Shown piece after piece: positions 1 through 7,867 of a stretch of 36,101 nucleotides of DNA (the first letter of the stretch is position 1; every line of letters begins with the position of its first letter). The notes under the pieces were generated by a model. That model was not told where the DNA came from. It did not search any database and saw only the letters and a list, made by a program, of their open reading frames with translations. The position numbers were made by a program, and so were the translations under genes. Location: positions 1-36,101 of the forward strand of contig JAJZRE010000026.1 in NCBI GenBank assembly GCA_021802945.1. The letters run 5' to 3'. Origin of the DNA: Pseudomonadota bacterium (GTDB lineage: Bacteria; Pseudomonadota; Gammaproteobacteria; Burkholderiales; Thiobacillaceae).

Positions 1-763
1 CCCGCCCCCGTCATCAAGGTGCGCGGCGAACCGCTCACCGAGCTGCCGCAGGATCTCTACATTCCGCCGGATGCGCTCGAGGTCTTTCTCGAGGCCTTCG
101 AGGGCCCGCTCGACCTGCTGCTGTATCTCATCCGCCGGCAGAACCTGGACGTGCTGGATATTCCGATGGCGGCGCTGACCAGGCAGTACATGGCCTACGT
201 CGAGGCGGCGCAGGCGACCCGGCTGGAGCTGGCGGCGGAATACCTGCTGATGGCGGCGATGCTGATCGACATCAAGTCGCGCATGCTGCTGCCGCGCCGC
301 GAGCAGGCCGACGAGGCGAACGAGGGCGACGACCCGCGCGCCGAGCTGGTGCGCCGCCTGCTGGAATACGAGCAGATGAAGCTCGCCGGCCGGCATCTCG
401 ACGCGCTGCCGCAGGCCGGGCGCGATTTCGATACAGTCAGCGTGTTCCTGCCGGCGGCGGCCAGGCGCCTGCCGAGCATCCATCCCGAAGAACTCGCCGC
501 CGCCTGGCTGGCGATCCTGTCGCGCGCGAAGAACCGCACCCATCACCGCATCGGCCGCCAGGAACTGTCGATCCGCGAGCACATGAGCCGCATCCTGAAA
601 CGGCTGACGCCGGGCGAGTTCATGGAATTCAAGGACCTGTTCCCGGATGCCTCGACCGTGCACGAACTCGTGGTCACCTTTCTCGCGGTGCTGGAACTGA
701 CCAAGGAAACCCTGCTCGACGTGACGCAGGCCGAGCCGTTCGCCCCCATCTACGTGAAGCTCC

Positions 764-783
<20 letters not shown>
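1..783 (+). CDS. scpA: Segregation and condensation protein A (5' end probably outside window)
   Basis: Kleisin subunit of the bacterial SMC-ScpA-ScpB condensin, which compacts and segregates the chromosome in the cytoplasm. The diagnostic kleisin N-terminus is present: [19 protein letters not shown] followed by [15 protein letters not shown], which in the family binds the SMC neck. A helical middle and a C-terminal winged-helix-like segment follow ([28 protein letters not shown]). The frame is open from base 1 to the TGA at 781-783. The first in-window start is a GTG at base 19, but it has no ribosome site, and betaproteobacterial homologues normally have extra residues before the [15 protein letters not shown] stretch, so the true start is probably upstream. 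The stop overlaps the scpB start by 20 bp, as expected for a coupled scpAB operon. Confidence 0.93.
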
Positions 784-1426
<643 letters not shown>

Positions 1427-1428
1427 AT

Positions 1429-2319
1429 ATGGCCCGCCCCGCATCCCCCATCCGCCGTTCGCCCGCCGCCCCCATGGGGCGCGCGGCGAGCCGCCTGCAG
1501 CAGGCGATCGCCCCCGAGGCACCGAGCGAGCGCCTGCAGAAGGCGCTGGCCTCGGCCGGTCTCGGCTCGCGCCGCGAGATGGAGGAATGGATCGCCGAGG
1601 GGCGGGTGCAGGTCAACGGCGAGACCGCCACGATCGGCAGCAAGGTCGGGCCGCGCGACATCGTCAAGGTCAGCGGCCGCCGGGTCTACCTGCGCTTCGA
1701 TGAAAAGCGCACGCGCATCCTGATCTACCACAAGTCGGAAGGCGAGATCGTCACCCGCGACGATCCCGCGGGGCGAGCCACCGTGTTCGACGCCTTGCCC
1801 AAGCTGCGCGGCGCCAAGTGGATTTCCATCGGCCGGCTGGACTACAACACCGACGGCCTGATGGTCTTCACCACCTCGGGCGAACTGGCCAACCAGCTGA
1901 TGCACCCGCGCTTCGAAGTCGAGCGCGAATATGCGGTGCGCGTGCTGGGCGAACTGACCGAGGACATGATCGCGCAGCTGCTGGCAGGCGTGGAGCTCGA
2001 GGACGGCCCGGCGCAGCTGCAGAGCTGCTTCGCCGCCGGCGGCGAGGGCGCCAACAAATGGTATCGCGTGGTCATCAAGGAGGGCCGCAAGCGCGAGGTG
2101 CGGCGGCTGTTCGAGCACTTCGGCCTGACGGTGTCGCGCCTCACCCGCATCCGTTTCGGCCCGATCGTCCTGCCGCCGCAGCTGCGCCGCGGGCAGAAGA
2201 TGGAACTCGACGACGAGCTGGTCGCGCGCGTGATGGAATGGGCCGGGATGGCCCCCAGCCCGCGCCGCCAAACACGCGGCGTACCGGACAAGCACACCCG
2301 CAAGCCGCGTATTCGTTAG
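1429..2319 (+). CDS. rluB: 23S rRNA pseudouridine synthase (RluB type)
   Basis: Converts a uridine in helix 80 of 23S rRNA (U2605 in E. coli) to pseudouridine. The protein (296 aa) has a basic, low-complexity N-terminal tail of about 30 residues. An S4 RNA-binding domain follows (about residues 34-80; ERLQKALASAGLGSRREMEEW, RVQVNGE). The catalytic domain carries the signature IGRLDYNTDGLMVFT, whose Asp is the catalytic residue. KEGRKREVRRLFEHFG and RIRFGPIVLP near the C-terminus are the RsuA/RluB family motif. The gene follows scpB by 2 bp, the usual scpA-scpB-rluB order of proteobacteria. Choice among RluB/RluE/RluF rests on gene order and on IGRLDYNTDGL. The N-terminal start is not fixed by a clear ribosome site; a second Met lies 14 codons in. 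Confidence 0.92.
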   Translation: MARPASPIRRSPAAPMGRAASRLQQAIAPEAPSERLQKALASAGLGSRREMEEWIAEGRVQVNGETATIGSKVGPRDIVKVSGRRVYLRFDEKRTRILIYHKSEGEIVTRDDPAGRATVFDALPKLRGAKWISIGRLDYNTDGLMVFTTSGELANQLMHPRFEVEREYAVRVLGELTEDMIAQLLAGVELEDGPAQLQSCFAAGGEGANKWYRVVIKEGRKREVRRLFEHFGLTVSRLTRIRFGPIVLPPQLRRGQKMELDDELVARVMEWAGMAPSPRRQTRGVPDKHTRKPRIR

Positions 2320-2347
2320 GTGTTCTTCCTGATCGTCCGGTCGGGGC

Positions 2348-3013
2348 TTATTTTTCCGTCAATTTCTTGATCACGGCGGCCGCCCATTCGCGGCCGCCCA
2401 GGCCGAACGCCAGCGCAAACGCCAGACCGACGGCGCCGAAGCCGATCTGGAACGCCGCGGTGAGGAGGCTGGTGCCGATCTGGAGTTGCTCGAGCGCCAC
2501 GAACACCACGAAGATGATGACCGCATATTCCGACAGCGTGCTGATGGTGAGCGCGCCCTGCACGCCGATGTTGTTGAGGTAGGCGAACACCATGCGGTTG
2601 ATGAAACGCGCCACCAGCACGCCGAACACCAGCACCAGGATGGCGACGATGATGTTGGGGATGTAGAGCACGATCTTGTTGAACAGGTCGGCCACGATAT
2701 GCAGGCCGAGGCTGTTGGCCACGGTGACGACGACGACGAAGATGACGACCCAGTACGCCAGCTTGGCCAGCAGGCGCGACAGGCTCACGTCGAGATTGCC
2801 CTGCTTGAGAAAGGCCTCGATGCCGGTTTTTTCGGCCATGTTATCGAAGTGCAGGACGTCGAGCAGCTTGGTGACGCCGGTGCGCACCAGATTGGCGAGC
2901 AGCCAGCCGACGAACAGCAGCAGCAGGGCCGCCAGCAACTGCGGGACAAACGCCGCCAGTTGTGTCCAGAAAGACGTAAGGGACGTAACGAACACATCGA
3001 GTTGTTGCTGCAT
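2348..3013 (-). CDS. MscS-related mechanosensitive channel family protein (conserved TM-helix type)
   Basis: Inner-membrane protein of 221 aa with about five hydrophobic helices. It contains two copies of the 'conserved TM helix' element found before or in place of the MscS pore domain: LLAALLLLFVGWLLANLVRTGV near residue 25 and IIVAILVLVFGVLVARFINRM near residue 120. A glycine/alanine-rich final helix (GFGAVGLAFALAFGLGGREW) resembles the MscS pore helix, but the large cytoplasmic beta domain of true MscS is missing. Osmotic or small-solute leakage is therefore inference. The start at 3013 is chosen because AGGAG lies 6 nt upstream; an in-frame ATG five codons earlier lies before that site. 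Transcribed alone, divergent from the hydrogenase operon. Confidence 0.8.
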   Translation of the reverse strand: MQQQLDVFVTSLTSFWTQLAAFVPQLLAALLLLFVGWLLANLVRTGVTKLLDVLHFDNMAEKTGIEAFLKQGNLDVSLSRLLAKLAYWVVIFVVVVTVANSLGLHIVADLFNKIVLYIPNIIVAILVLVFGVLVARFINRMVFAYLNNIGVQGALTISTLSEYAVIIFVVFVALEQLQIGTSLLTAAFQIGFGAVGLAFALAFGLGGREWAAAVIKKLTEK

Positions 3014-3045
3014 GACACACTCCTTCATTACTGCGGAAATGCCGC

Positions 3046-3051
3046 ATTATA
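3046..3051 (-). promoter_or_regulatory. Candidate -10 box of the MscS-like gene
   Basis: Read on the minus strand this is a perfect TATAAT hexamer, about 33 nt upstream of the chosen start codon at 3013 and in the only AT-rich part of the 157-bp divergent spacer. The sequence 17 bp further upstream is not a good -35 (AAAGGC), so either an activator helps or the match is by chance. Confidence 0.4.
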
Positions 3052-3170
3052 ACGAACGCGACATGACAGCCTTTCCGGGTGCATGGCGCAGCCGCGACCG
3101 CATCTCAACACCTGTCCCGCATGCGATTTTATGCATACACTGTGAAAAACCAAGCGGAGGCGCCCGGCCC

Positions 3171-4289
3171 ATGTTCTCCCAACCCGATCGTGCTGGATTC
3201 ATGCCGTTTGCGCAGTTGCCCTCGCTGGTGTCCCGCCTCAGCGCGCTCGGCTACCGCTGCCTGGGGCCAACGCGGGAGAACGGCGCCATCGTCATGCGCG
3301 AGCTCGAATCGCCGGCGGATCTGCCGCGCGGACTGCAGGCCGAACAAGCCCCCGGGCACTACCGGCTTACATCCGATCCTCATAACCGCTACTTCGCCTG
3401 GTCCAACGGGCCGCAGGCGATCAAGCCGCTGAGCTTTGCACCGCAGGAATCGCTGTGGCGCGTCGAGCGCGACGAAGCGGGCAGCCTGCGGTTCGCGGCC
3501 GTGCTTCCGGCAGCCGATAAACAGGCCATCATCGGCGTGCGCGCCTGCGACCTCGCTGCACTGGCCTTGCAGGATGCCCATTTCCTGCGCGCAGGCCGGC
3601 GCGATCCGCATTACGCCCGCCGGCGCGAACAGCTGTTCCTCGTCGCGGTGCAATGCGCCGAACCGGCTTCAACCTGCTTCTGCGCCTCCACCGGCGACGG
3701 ACCGACGCCGACCGCCGGCTACGATCTCGCACTCGCCGAACTGGCGGACGGCTTCGTCGCCGTGGCAGGCAGCGACAAGGGGGACGCGGTGCTCAAGACG
3801 CTGAGCCTTGCGCCGGCCACCTCGCGGCAGATCGAAGCGGCACGCCAGCAAGGAGCGGCTGCGGCGGCGGCGCAGACGCGCCGGCTGCCGGGACGCAACC
3901 TGCGCGACGCGCTGATGAGCCGGCTGGAGCATCCGCGCTGGGATGAAGTGGCGGCGCGCTGCCTCGCCTGCGGCAACTGCACCGCGGTGTGCCCCACCTG
4001 TTTCTGTCACGCCGAGATCGACGAGCCCGCATTGAACGGCCAGGCCAGCCGCCATGAGCGGATCTGGGATTCGTGCTTCGGCGAGTCGCACGGCCACCTG
4101 CACGGCTTCAACGTGCGGCCCGACATCCGCAGCCGCTACCGCCAGTGGCTGACCCACAAGCTTGCCACCTGGCACGACCAGTTCGGCCGCAGCGGCTGCG
4201 TCGGCTGCGGCCGCTGCATCGCCTGGTGCCCGGTCGGCATCGACCTGACCGAGGAAACCGCTGCGCTGATTGAAGGCGGGCAGCCATGA
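3171..4289 (+). CDS. hydB: Group 3b [NiFe]-hydrogenase (sulfhydrogenase) beta subunit, 4Fe-4S protein
   Basis: Electron-transfer subunit (372 aa) linking the hydrogenase small subunit to the NAD(P)-binding gamma subunit, cytoplasmic. It carries two ferredoxin-type clusters near the C-terminus: CLACGNCTAVCP (Cys264, 267, 270, 274, with additional Cys277 and Cys279 in TCFCH) and CVGCGRCIAWCP (Cys343, 346, 349, 353). The N-terminal two thirds (VIIGVRACDLAAL-like segment around residue 125) match the sulfhydrogenase beta family known from Pyrococcus HydB. The frame stays open well upstream, but ATG 3171 is chosen: GGAGG lies 10 nt before it and the family N-terminus begins here. First gene of the operon; its stop overlaps the next start (ATGA). 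The gene symbol follows the Pyrococcus hydBGDA order. Confidence 0.88.
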   Translation: MFSQPDRAGFMPFAQLPSLVSRLSALGYRCLGPTRENGAIVMRELESPADLPRGLQAEQAPGHYRLTSDPHNRYFAWSNGPQAIKPLSFAPQESLWRVERDEAGSLRFAAVLPAADKQAIIGVRACDLAALALQDAHFLRAGRRDPHYARRREQLFLVAVQCAEPASTCFCASTGDGPTPTAGYDLALAELADGFVAVAGSDKGDAVLKTLSLAPATSRQIEAARQQGAAAAAAQTRRLPGRNLRDALMSRLEHPRWDEVAARCLACGNCTAVCPTCFCHAEIDEPALNGQASRHERIWDSCFGESHGHLHGFNVRPDIRSRYRQWLTHKLATWHDQFGRSGCVGCGRCIAWCPVGIDLTEETAALIEGGQP

Positions 4290-5134
4290 ACGCGCCGCTC
4301 AGCCTCGACGCCGGGCCGCCGCACGCGGCCACCGTGGTGGCGCGCATCCAGGAGTCGCCCACCATCTTCACCCTGCAGCTGCGCCTCGACGATGCGGCGG
4401 CGCAGGCCGCCTACCGGTTCGCGCCCGGCCAGTTCAACATGCTGTATCTGGTTGGCGTGGGCGAGGTGGCGATTTCCATCATGTCCGACCCGGAAGATCG
4501 CAATGGGGTCGGCCACACCATACGCGCGGTTGGGCGCGTCACCCAGGGCCTCGCGGCGCTGCAACCCGGTGACCGGGTGGGACTGCGGGGGCCGTTCGGG
4601 CGTGGCTGGCCGCTGCAGGAAATGGGCGGACGCGATGTCGTGCTGGTGCTCGGCGGCCTTGGCTGCGCGCCGGTGGTGTCGGTGATTCACTACATCCTGC
4701 GGCGGCGCGAACGCTTCGGCAGGCTGGTCATCATCCAGGGGGTGAAACACGCCGAGGACCTGATCTGGCGCGAACAATACGACCGCTGGTCAAAGCTGCC
4801 GGATACCCAGGTATTGGTGGCGGCCGACCAGGGCGCCGCGTTGTGGCCCTGGCATGTCGGGCGCGTGACCGCGCTTTTCGACTTGGCCAGTTTCAATCCG
4901 GAACGGGCGGCTGCGATGATGTGCGGACCGGAAGGCATGATGCGCGTCGCCGCCGAACAACTGCTGGCGCGCGGACTACCCGAATCGAGTCTGTATCTGA
5001 GCATGGAGCGCAACATGCAGTGCGCCGTGGGCCGCTGTGGCCATTGCCAGCTGGGCGGGTCGTTTGTCTGTCGCGATGGCCCGGTGTTCAGCTGGGGCCA
5101 GGTCAAGGCCTTGCTGGCACACCGGGGGTACTGA
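4286..5134 (+). CDS. hydG: Group 3b [NiFe]-hydrogenase gamma subunit, FAD/NAD(P)-binding
   Basis: Diaphorase subunit of 282 aa passing electrons between NAD(P)(H), FAD and the iron-sulfur chain. It has a ferredoxin-reductase fold: an FAD-binding barrel (FAPGQFNMLYL, VAISIMSDPED, HTIRAVGRVTQGL), GDRVGLRGPFGRGWPL, then an NAD(P)-binding Rossmann half with VLVLGGLGCAPV and MMCGPEGMM. The C-terminus has a [2Fe-2S] site, Cys246-x4-Cys251-x2-Cys254-x7-Cys262, followed by RDGPVFSW, as in dihydroorotate dehydrogenase electron-transfer subunits and Pyrococcus HydG. It starts in the hydB stop (ATGA) and its own stop forms TGATG with the small-subunit start. NADP versus NAD preference cannot be read from the sequence with confidence. 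Confidence 0.9.
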   Translation: MNAPLSLDAGPPHAATVVARIQESPTIFTLQLRLDDAAAQAAYRFAPGQFNMLYLVGVGEVAISIMSDPEDRNGVGHTIRAVGRVTQGLAALQPGDRVGLRGPFGRGWPLQEMGGRDVVLVLGGLGCAPVVSVIHYILRRRERFGRLVIIQGVKHAEDLIWREQYDRWSKLPDTQVLVAADQGAALWPWHVGRVTALFDLASFNPERAAAMMCGPEGMMRVAAEQLLARGLPESSLYLSMERNMQCAVGRCGHCQLGGSFVCRDGPVFSWGQVKALLAHRGY

Positions 5135-5937
5135 TGAAGGGACCGACAGCGATTCCCGTCAAGCCGCGCGTGGCGGTGCACAAGTTCAGTTCCTGCGACG
5201 GCTGTCAACTGGCACTCCTCAACCTTGGCGAGGACCTGCTCGAACTCGCCGAACGGGTCGAACTGGTGCACTTTGCCGAAGCCGGGCCGATCGACCCGAT
5301 GGCCGAGGTGGACGTCGCCTTTGTCGAAGGCAGCGTGTCGACGCCGGAAGACCTGGAGCGGATCCGGCACATTCGCGAACACAGCCGCATGCTGATCGCC
5401 ATCGGCGCCTGCGCCACCTCGGGTGGCATCCAGGCTTTGCGCAACAACGCGGACGGCGCGGAATGGGTGACGCGGATCTACAGCCATCCCGAAGCGATCG
5501 CCAGCCTGGCGCATTCGACGCCAATCTCCAGTCACGTGAAGGTGGACTTCGAACTGTGGGGCTGCCCGGTCAGCGGCCCGCAGATGCTGGCGGTGGTGAA
5601 TGCGCTGCTGCTTGGCGCCGCGCCGCGCGACAATGCCGACAAGGTGTGCACCGAGTGCAAGCGCCACGGCTACCCCTGCGTGATGGTGAGCCGCGGCATC
5701 GCCTGCATGGGGCCCGTCACGCGGGCGGGCTGCGGCGCGCTGTGTCCCGGCCTCGGGCGCGACTGCTACGGCTGCTACGGCCCGGCGGAGAACGCCAATA
5801 CCGACGCGCTGGCAGCGCAGTTCGGCCGGCAGGGGCTCGAACCGCGGGCCGTCGTGCGGCGCTTCCAGTCGATCAACAGCCAGGCGCCGGCGTTTCTGGC
5901 GGCGGCGGACAAGGCAAGGATGGCATGCGATGAGTGA
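5134..5937 (+). CDS. hydD: Group 3b [NiFe]-hydrogenase small (delta) subunit
   Basis: Small subunit (267 aa) that holds the iron-sulfur relay next to the NiFe site. The proximal-cluster motif SSCDGCQ sits at Cys21/Cys24, with partners in IGACATSGG and LWGCPVSGPQ. A Cys-rich second half (VCTECKRHGYPC, GCGALCP, RDCYGCYGP) supplies two further [4Fe-4S] clusters. There is no Tat signal or membrane anchor, which fits a soluble cytoplasmic group 3 enzyme rather than a membrane-bound uptake hydrogenase. The frame extends upstream, but the ATG overlapping the hydG stop (TGATG) is preferred because the family begins a few residues before the SSCDGCQ motif. The stop overlaps the start of the large-subunit gene by 8 bp. 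Confidence 0.92.
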   Translation: MKGPTAIPVKPRVAVHKFSSCDGCQLALLNLGEDLLELAERVELVHFAEAGPIDPMAEVDVAFVEGSVSTPEDLERIRHIREHSRMLIAIGACATSGGIQALRNNADGAEWVTRIYSHPEAIASLAHSTPISSHVKVDFELWGCPVSGPQMLAVVNALLLGAAPRDNADKVCTECKRHGYPCVMVSRGIACMGPVTRAGCGALCPGLGRDCYGCYGPAENANTDALAAQFGRQGLEPRAVVRRFQSINSQAPAFLAAADKARMACDE

Positions 5938-7231
5938 GCAGCGGCGCAGCGTGGCGATTCATGTCCCGGTGCTCGCGCGGGTGGAAGGCGAGGGTGCGCT
6001 CGACCTGCGCATCGAGGGGGGCGACATCAGCGAATTGCGCCTGCGCATCTTCGAGCCGCCGCGCTTCTTCGAGAAATTCCTCGAGGGTCGCCACTACACC
6101 GAAATCCCCGACATGGTGGCGCGCATCTGCGGCATCTGCCCGGTGGCGTACCAGGTCACCGCGGCGCAGGCGCTGGAACAGCTCTTCAACGTCGAGTTGA
6201 GCCCGTGGGCGCGCGCGATGCGCCGGGTGTTCTACTGCGGCGAATGGATCCAGAGCCACAGCCTGCACATCCATCTGCTGGCCGCGCCGGATTTCTTCGG
6301 TTGCAACAATGCCATCGAGCTGGCGCGCATCGCGCCGGACGAAGTGCGCCGCGGCCTGCGCATCCAGGCGCTGGGCAACGAACTGATGGAACTGTTCGGC
6401 GCGCGCTCGGTGCATCCGGTGGGCGTGCGCATCGGCGGCTTCCATGATGCGCCGTCGCTGGCCCGCATCCGCGAGCTGCGGGAAAAGCTGCGTGCCGCGC
6501 TGCCCGAGGCCGAGGCGCTGGTCCGCTGGACAGCCGGCATCGCGGTGCCGCAGGACGACCAGGCCTTCGTTTCCGTCGCCATGCGGCACCCCCGCGACTA
6601 CGCCATCGAGCGCGGCGTCATCGGTGCCAGCGATGGCCTGCTGATCGAGCCCGCCGCCTTCGACGACCACTTCGCCGAACGCCACGAACCCACGTCCACC
6701 GCGCTGTTCGGCAGCTATCACGGACAGCCCTACCTGGTCGGGCCGCTCGCGCGGCTGAACCTCAACCACGCCCGCCTGCCCGAGCCCGTCCAGGCGCTGC
6801 TGGCCGAAACCGGCCTGGTGCCGCCCAGCCGCAACATCTTTCACAGCCTGGTCGCGCGTGCCGTCGAAATCCTGCTCGCGCTGCACGAGGCGTTGCGCCT
6901 GCTCGACGATTACCGCGTGCCCGATTCGCCCTGGGCGCCGGCGACGCCGCGCGCCGGCGTGGCGACCGGGTGCACCGAGGCACCGCGCGGCCTCTTGTGG
7001 CATCGCTACGAGATGGATTCCGAGGGCTGCGTGGTCAACGCGCGCATCGTGCCGCCGACCAGCCAGAACCAGGCGCGCATCGAGGAGGACCTGCGGCTGT
7101 CGCTGCTCGAGTTCGGGCTCGATCATCCGGACGATGCGCTGCGGCTGCATTGCGAAAAGGTCATCCGCAACTACGATCCGTGCATCTCCTGCGCCACGCA
7201 TTTCCTGCGCCTGAACGTCGAGCGGACGTGA
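5930..7231 (+). CDS. hydA: Group 3b [NiFe]-hydrogenase large (alpha) subunit
   Basis: Catalytic subunit (433 aa) that binds the NiFe(CN)2CO centre and reversibly oxidises H2. Both nickel-ligand motifs are intact: L1 RICGICP with Cys67 and Cys70, and L2 DPCISCATH with Cys418 and Cys421. His424 is followed by a nine-residue tail (FLRLNVERT), the size and position of the peptide removed by a maturation protease after nickel insertion; a candidate protease gene follows immediately. The N-terminus VPVLARVEGEGALDL is the usual hydrogenase large-subunit opening. Gene order beta-gamma-small-large is that of archaeal sulfhydrogenases and bacterial group 3b enzymes. Its TGA overlaps the GTG start of the protease gene. 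Confidence 0.94.
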   Translation: MSEQRRSVAIHVPVLARVEGEGALDLRIEGGDISELRLRIFEPPRFFEKFLEGRHYTEIPDMVARICGICPVAYQVTAAQALEQLFNVELSPWARAMRRVFYCGEWIQSHSLHIHLLAAPDFFGCNNAIELARIAPDEVRRGLRIQALGNELMELFGARSVHPVGVRIGGFHDAPSLARIRELREKLRAALPEAEALVRWTAGIAVPQDDQAFVSVAMRHPRDYAIERGVIGASDGLLIEPAAFDDHFAERHEPTSTALFGSYHGQPYLVGPLARLNLNHARLPEPVQALLAETGLVPPSRNIFHSLVARAVEILLALHEALRLLDDYRVPDSPWAPATPRAGVATGCTEAPRGLLWHRYEMDSEGCVVNARIVPPTSQNQARIEEDLRLSLLEFGLDHPDDALRLHCEKVIRNYDPCISCATHFLRLNVERT

Positions 7232-7698
7232 GCGGCATACGCATCCTCGGCATCGGCTCGCCGTCGGGCGACGACCAGGCCGGCTGGCTGACCGTCGACG
7301 CCCTGGCGGCCTGCGGCGTGCATGCGGATCGTGATCTCACCCTCGAAAAACTCGACCGGCCCGGCGCCCATCTGATTTCCCGGATGGAGAACGCGGGCTG
7401 GGTCATCCTCGTCGATGCCATGCAAAGCGGCGACCCGCCAGGCCGGATAAGGCGCTTTGACCGGAACGGCTGGCAGGCGTACGCGCATGGTCTCTCCAGC
7501 CATGGCCTGGGTGTGCTCGAGGCGCTGTCGCTGGCGCGCGCACTCGGCACGCTGCCGCCCCGACTTGATCTGTATGGAATCGGGATTGCCACGGCAGGCC
7601 CGGCCGATCAGATGAGCGTCGAGGTTCATGCCGCCGTGCGGCAACTCGCGCGGCACATTGCCGCCGACCTGGCCACGACGATTCCACGCGGGCCGTGA
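7228..7698 (+). CDS. Hydrogenase maturation endopeptidase (HycI/HybD family)
   Basis: Nickel-dependent protease (156 aa) expected to clip the C-terminal tail of HydA. The fold signature GIGSPSGDDQAG lies at residues 8-19. The three nickel-sensing residues known from E. coli HybD (Glu16, Asp62, His93) have counterparts at Asp16, Asp63 (VDAMQSGD) and His92 (SSHGLGVLEAL). The GTG at 7228, overlapping the hydA stop, is chosen since the family starts only a few residues before the glycine-rich motif; longer readings run through hydA in another frame. No hypABCDEF accessory genes are nearby, so the remaining maturation proteins must be encoded elsewhere. Confidence 0.88.
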   Translation: MSGIRILGIGSPSGDDQAGWLTVDALAACGVHADRDLTLEKLDRPGAHLISRMENAGWVILVDAMQSGDPPGRIRRFDRNGWQAYAHGLSSHGLGVLEALSLARALGTLPPRLDLYGIGIATAGPADQMSVEVHAAVRQLARHIAADLATTIPRGP

Positions 7699-7822
7699 GC
7701 CCGTGACAGATTGCCATGCGCATCTCACGGCTACTCCCTTGATTCCCCGTATTCTTTCAGTGGCCGACGCTGGACGCTCCCTCTATACTTGCGTCAGTTC
7801 CGGATACGCTTGGGAGGTGGCG

Positions 7823-7867
7823 ATGCGCAAGACGACTCAATCTCCAAGGAAAACTATCGCGTGGTAA
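7823..7867 (+). CDS. 14-codon leader ORF overlapping the GGDEF-EAL gene start
   Basis: A short frame, MRKTTQSPRKTIAW, has a strong ribosome site (GGGAGG, 6-7 nt before the ATG). Its TAA (7865-7867) lies just inside the downstream gene, whose GTG start is at 7861. The arrangement suits translational coupling or a leader peptide that controls entry of ribosomes into the signalling gene. The peptide is basic and has no recognisable domain. Whether it is translated is inference; the alternative is that this ribosome site is fortuitous. Confidence 0.4.
   Translation: MRKTTQSPRKTIAW

Noticed and set aside
2320-2347. Terminator between rluB and the MscS-like gene
   Set aside because: Only 28 bp, with a T-run (ATTTTT) but no convincing stem before it.
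3079-3170. Sigma-54 or FNR site before the hydrogenase operon
   Set aside because: No GG-N10-GC or TTGAT-N4-ATCAA pattern in the spacer.
3171-7231. NAD-reducing Hox-type (group 3d) hydrogenase
   Set aside because: The gene order beta-gamma-small-large and the HydB/HydG features fit group 3b; no HoxF/HoxU-like subunits are present.
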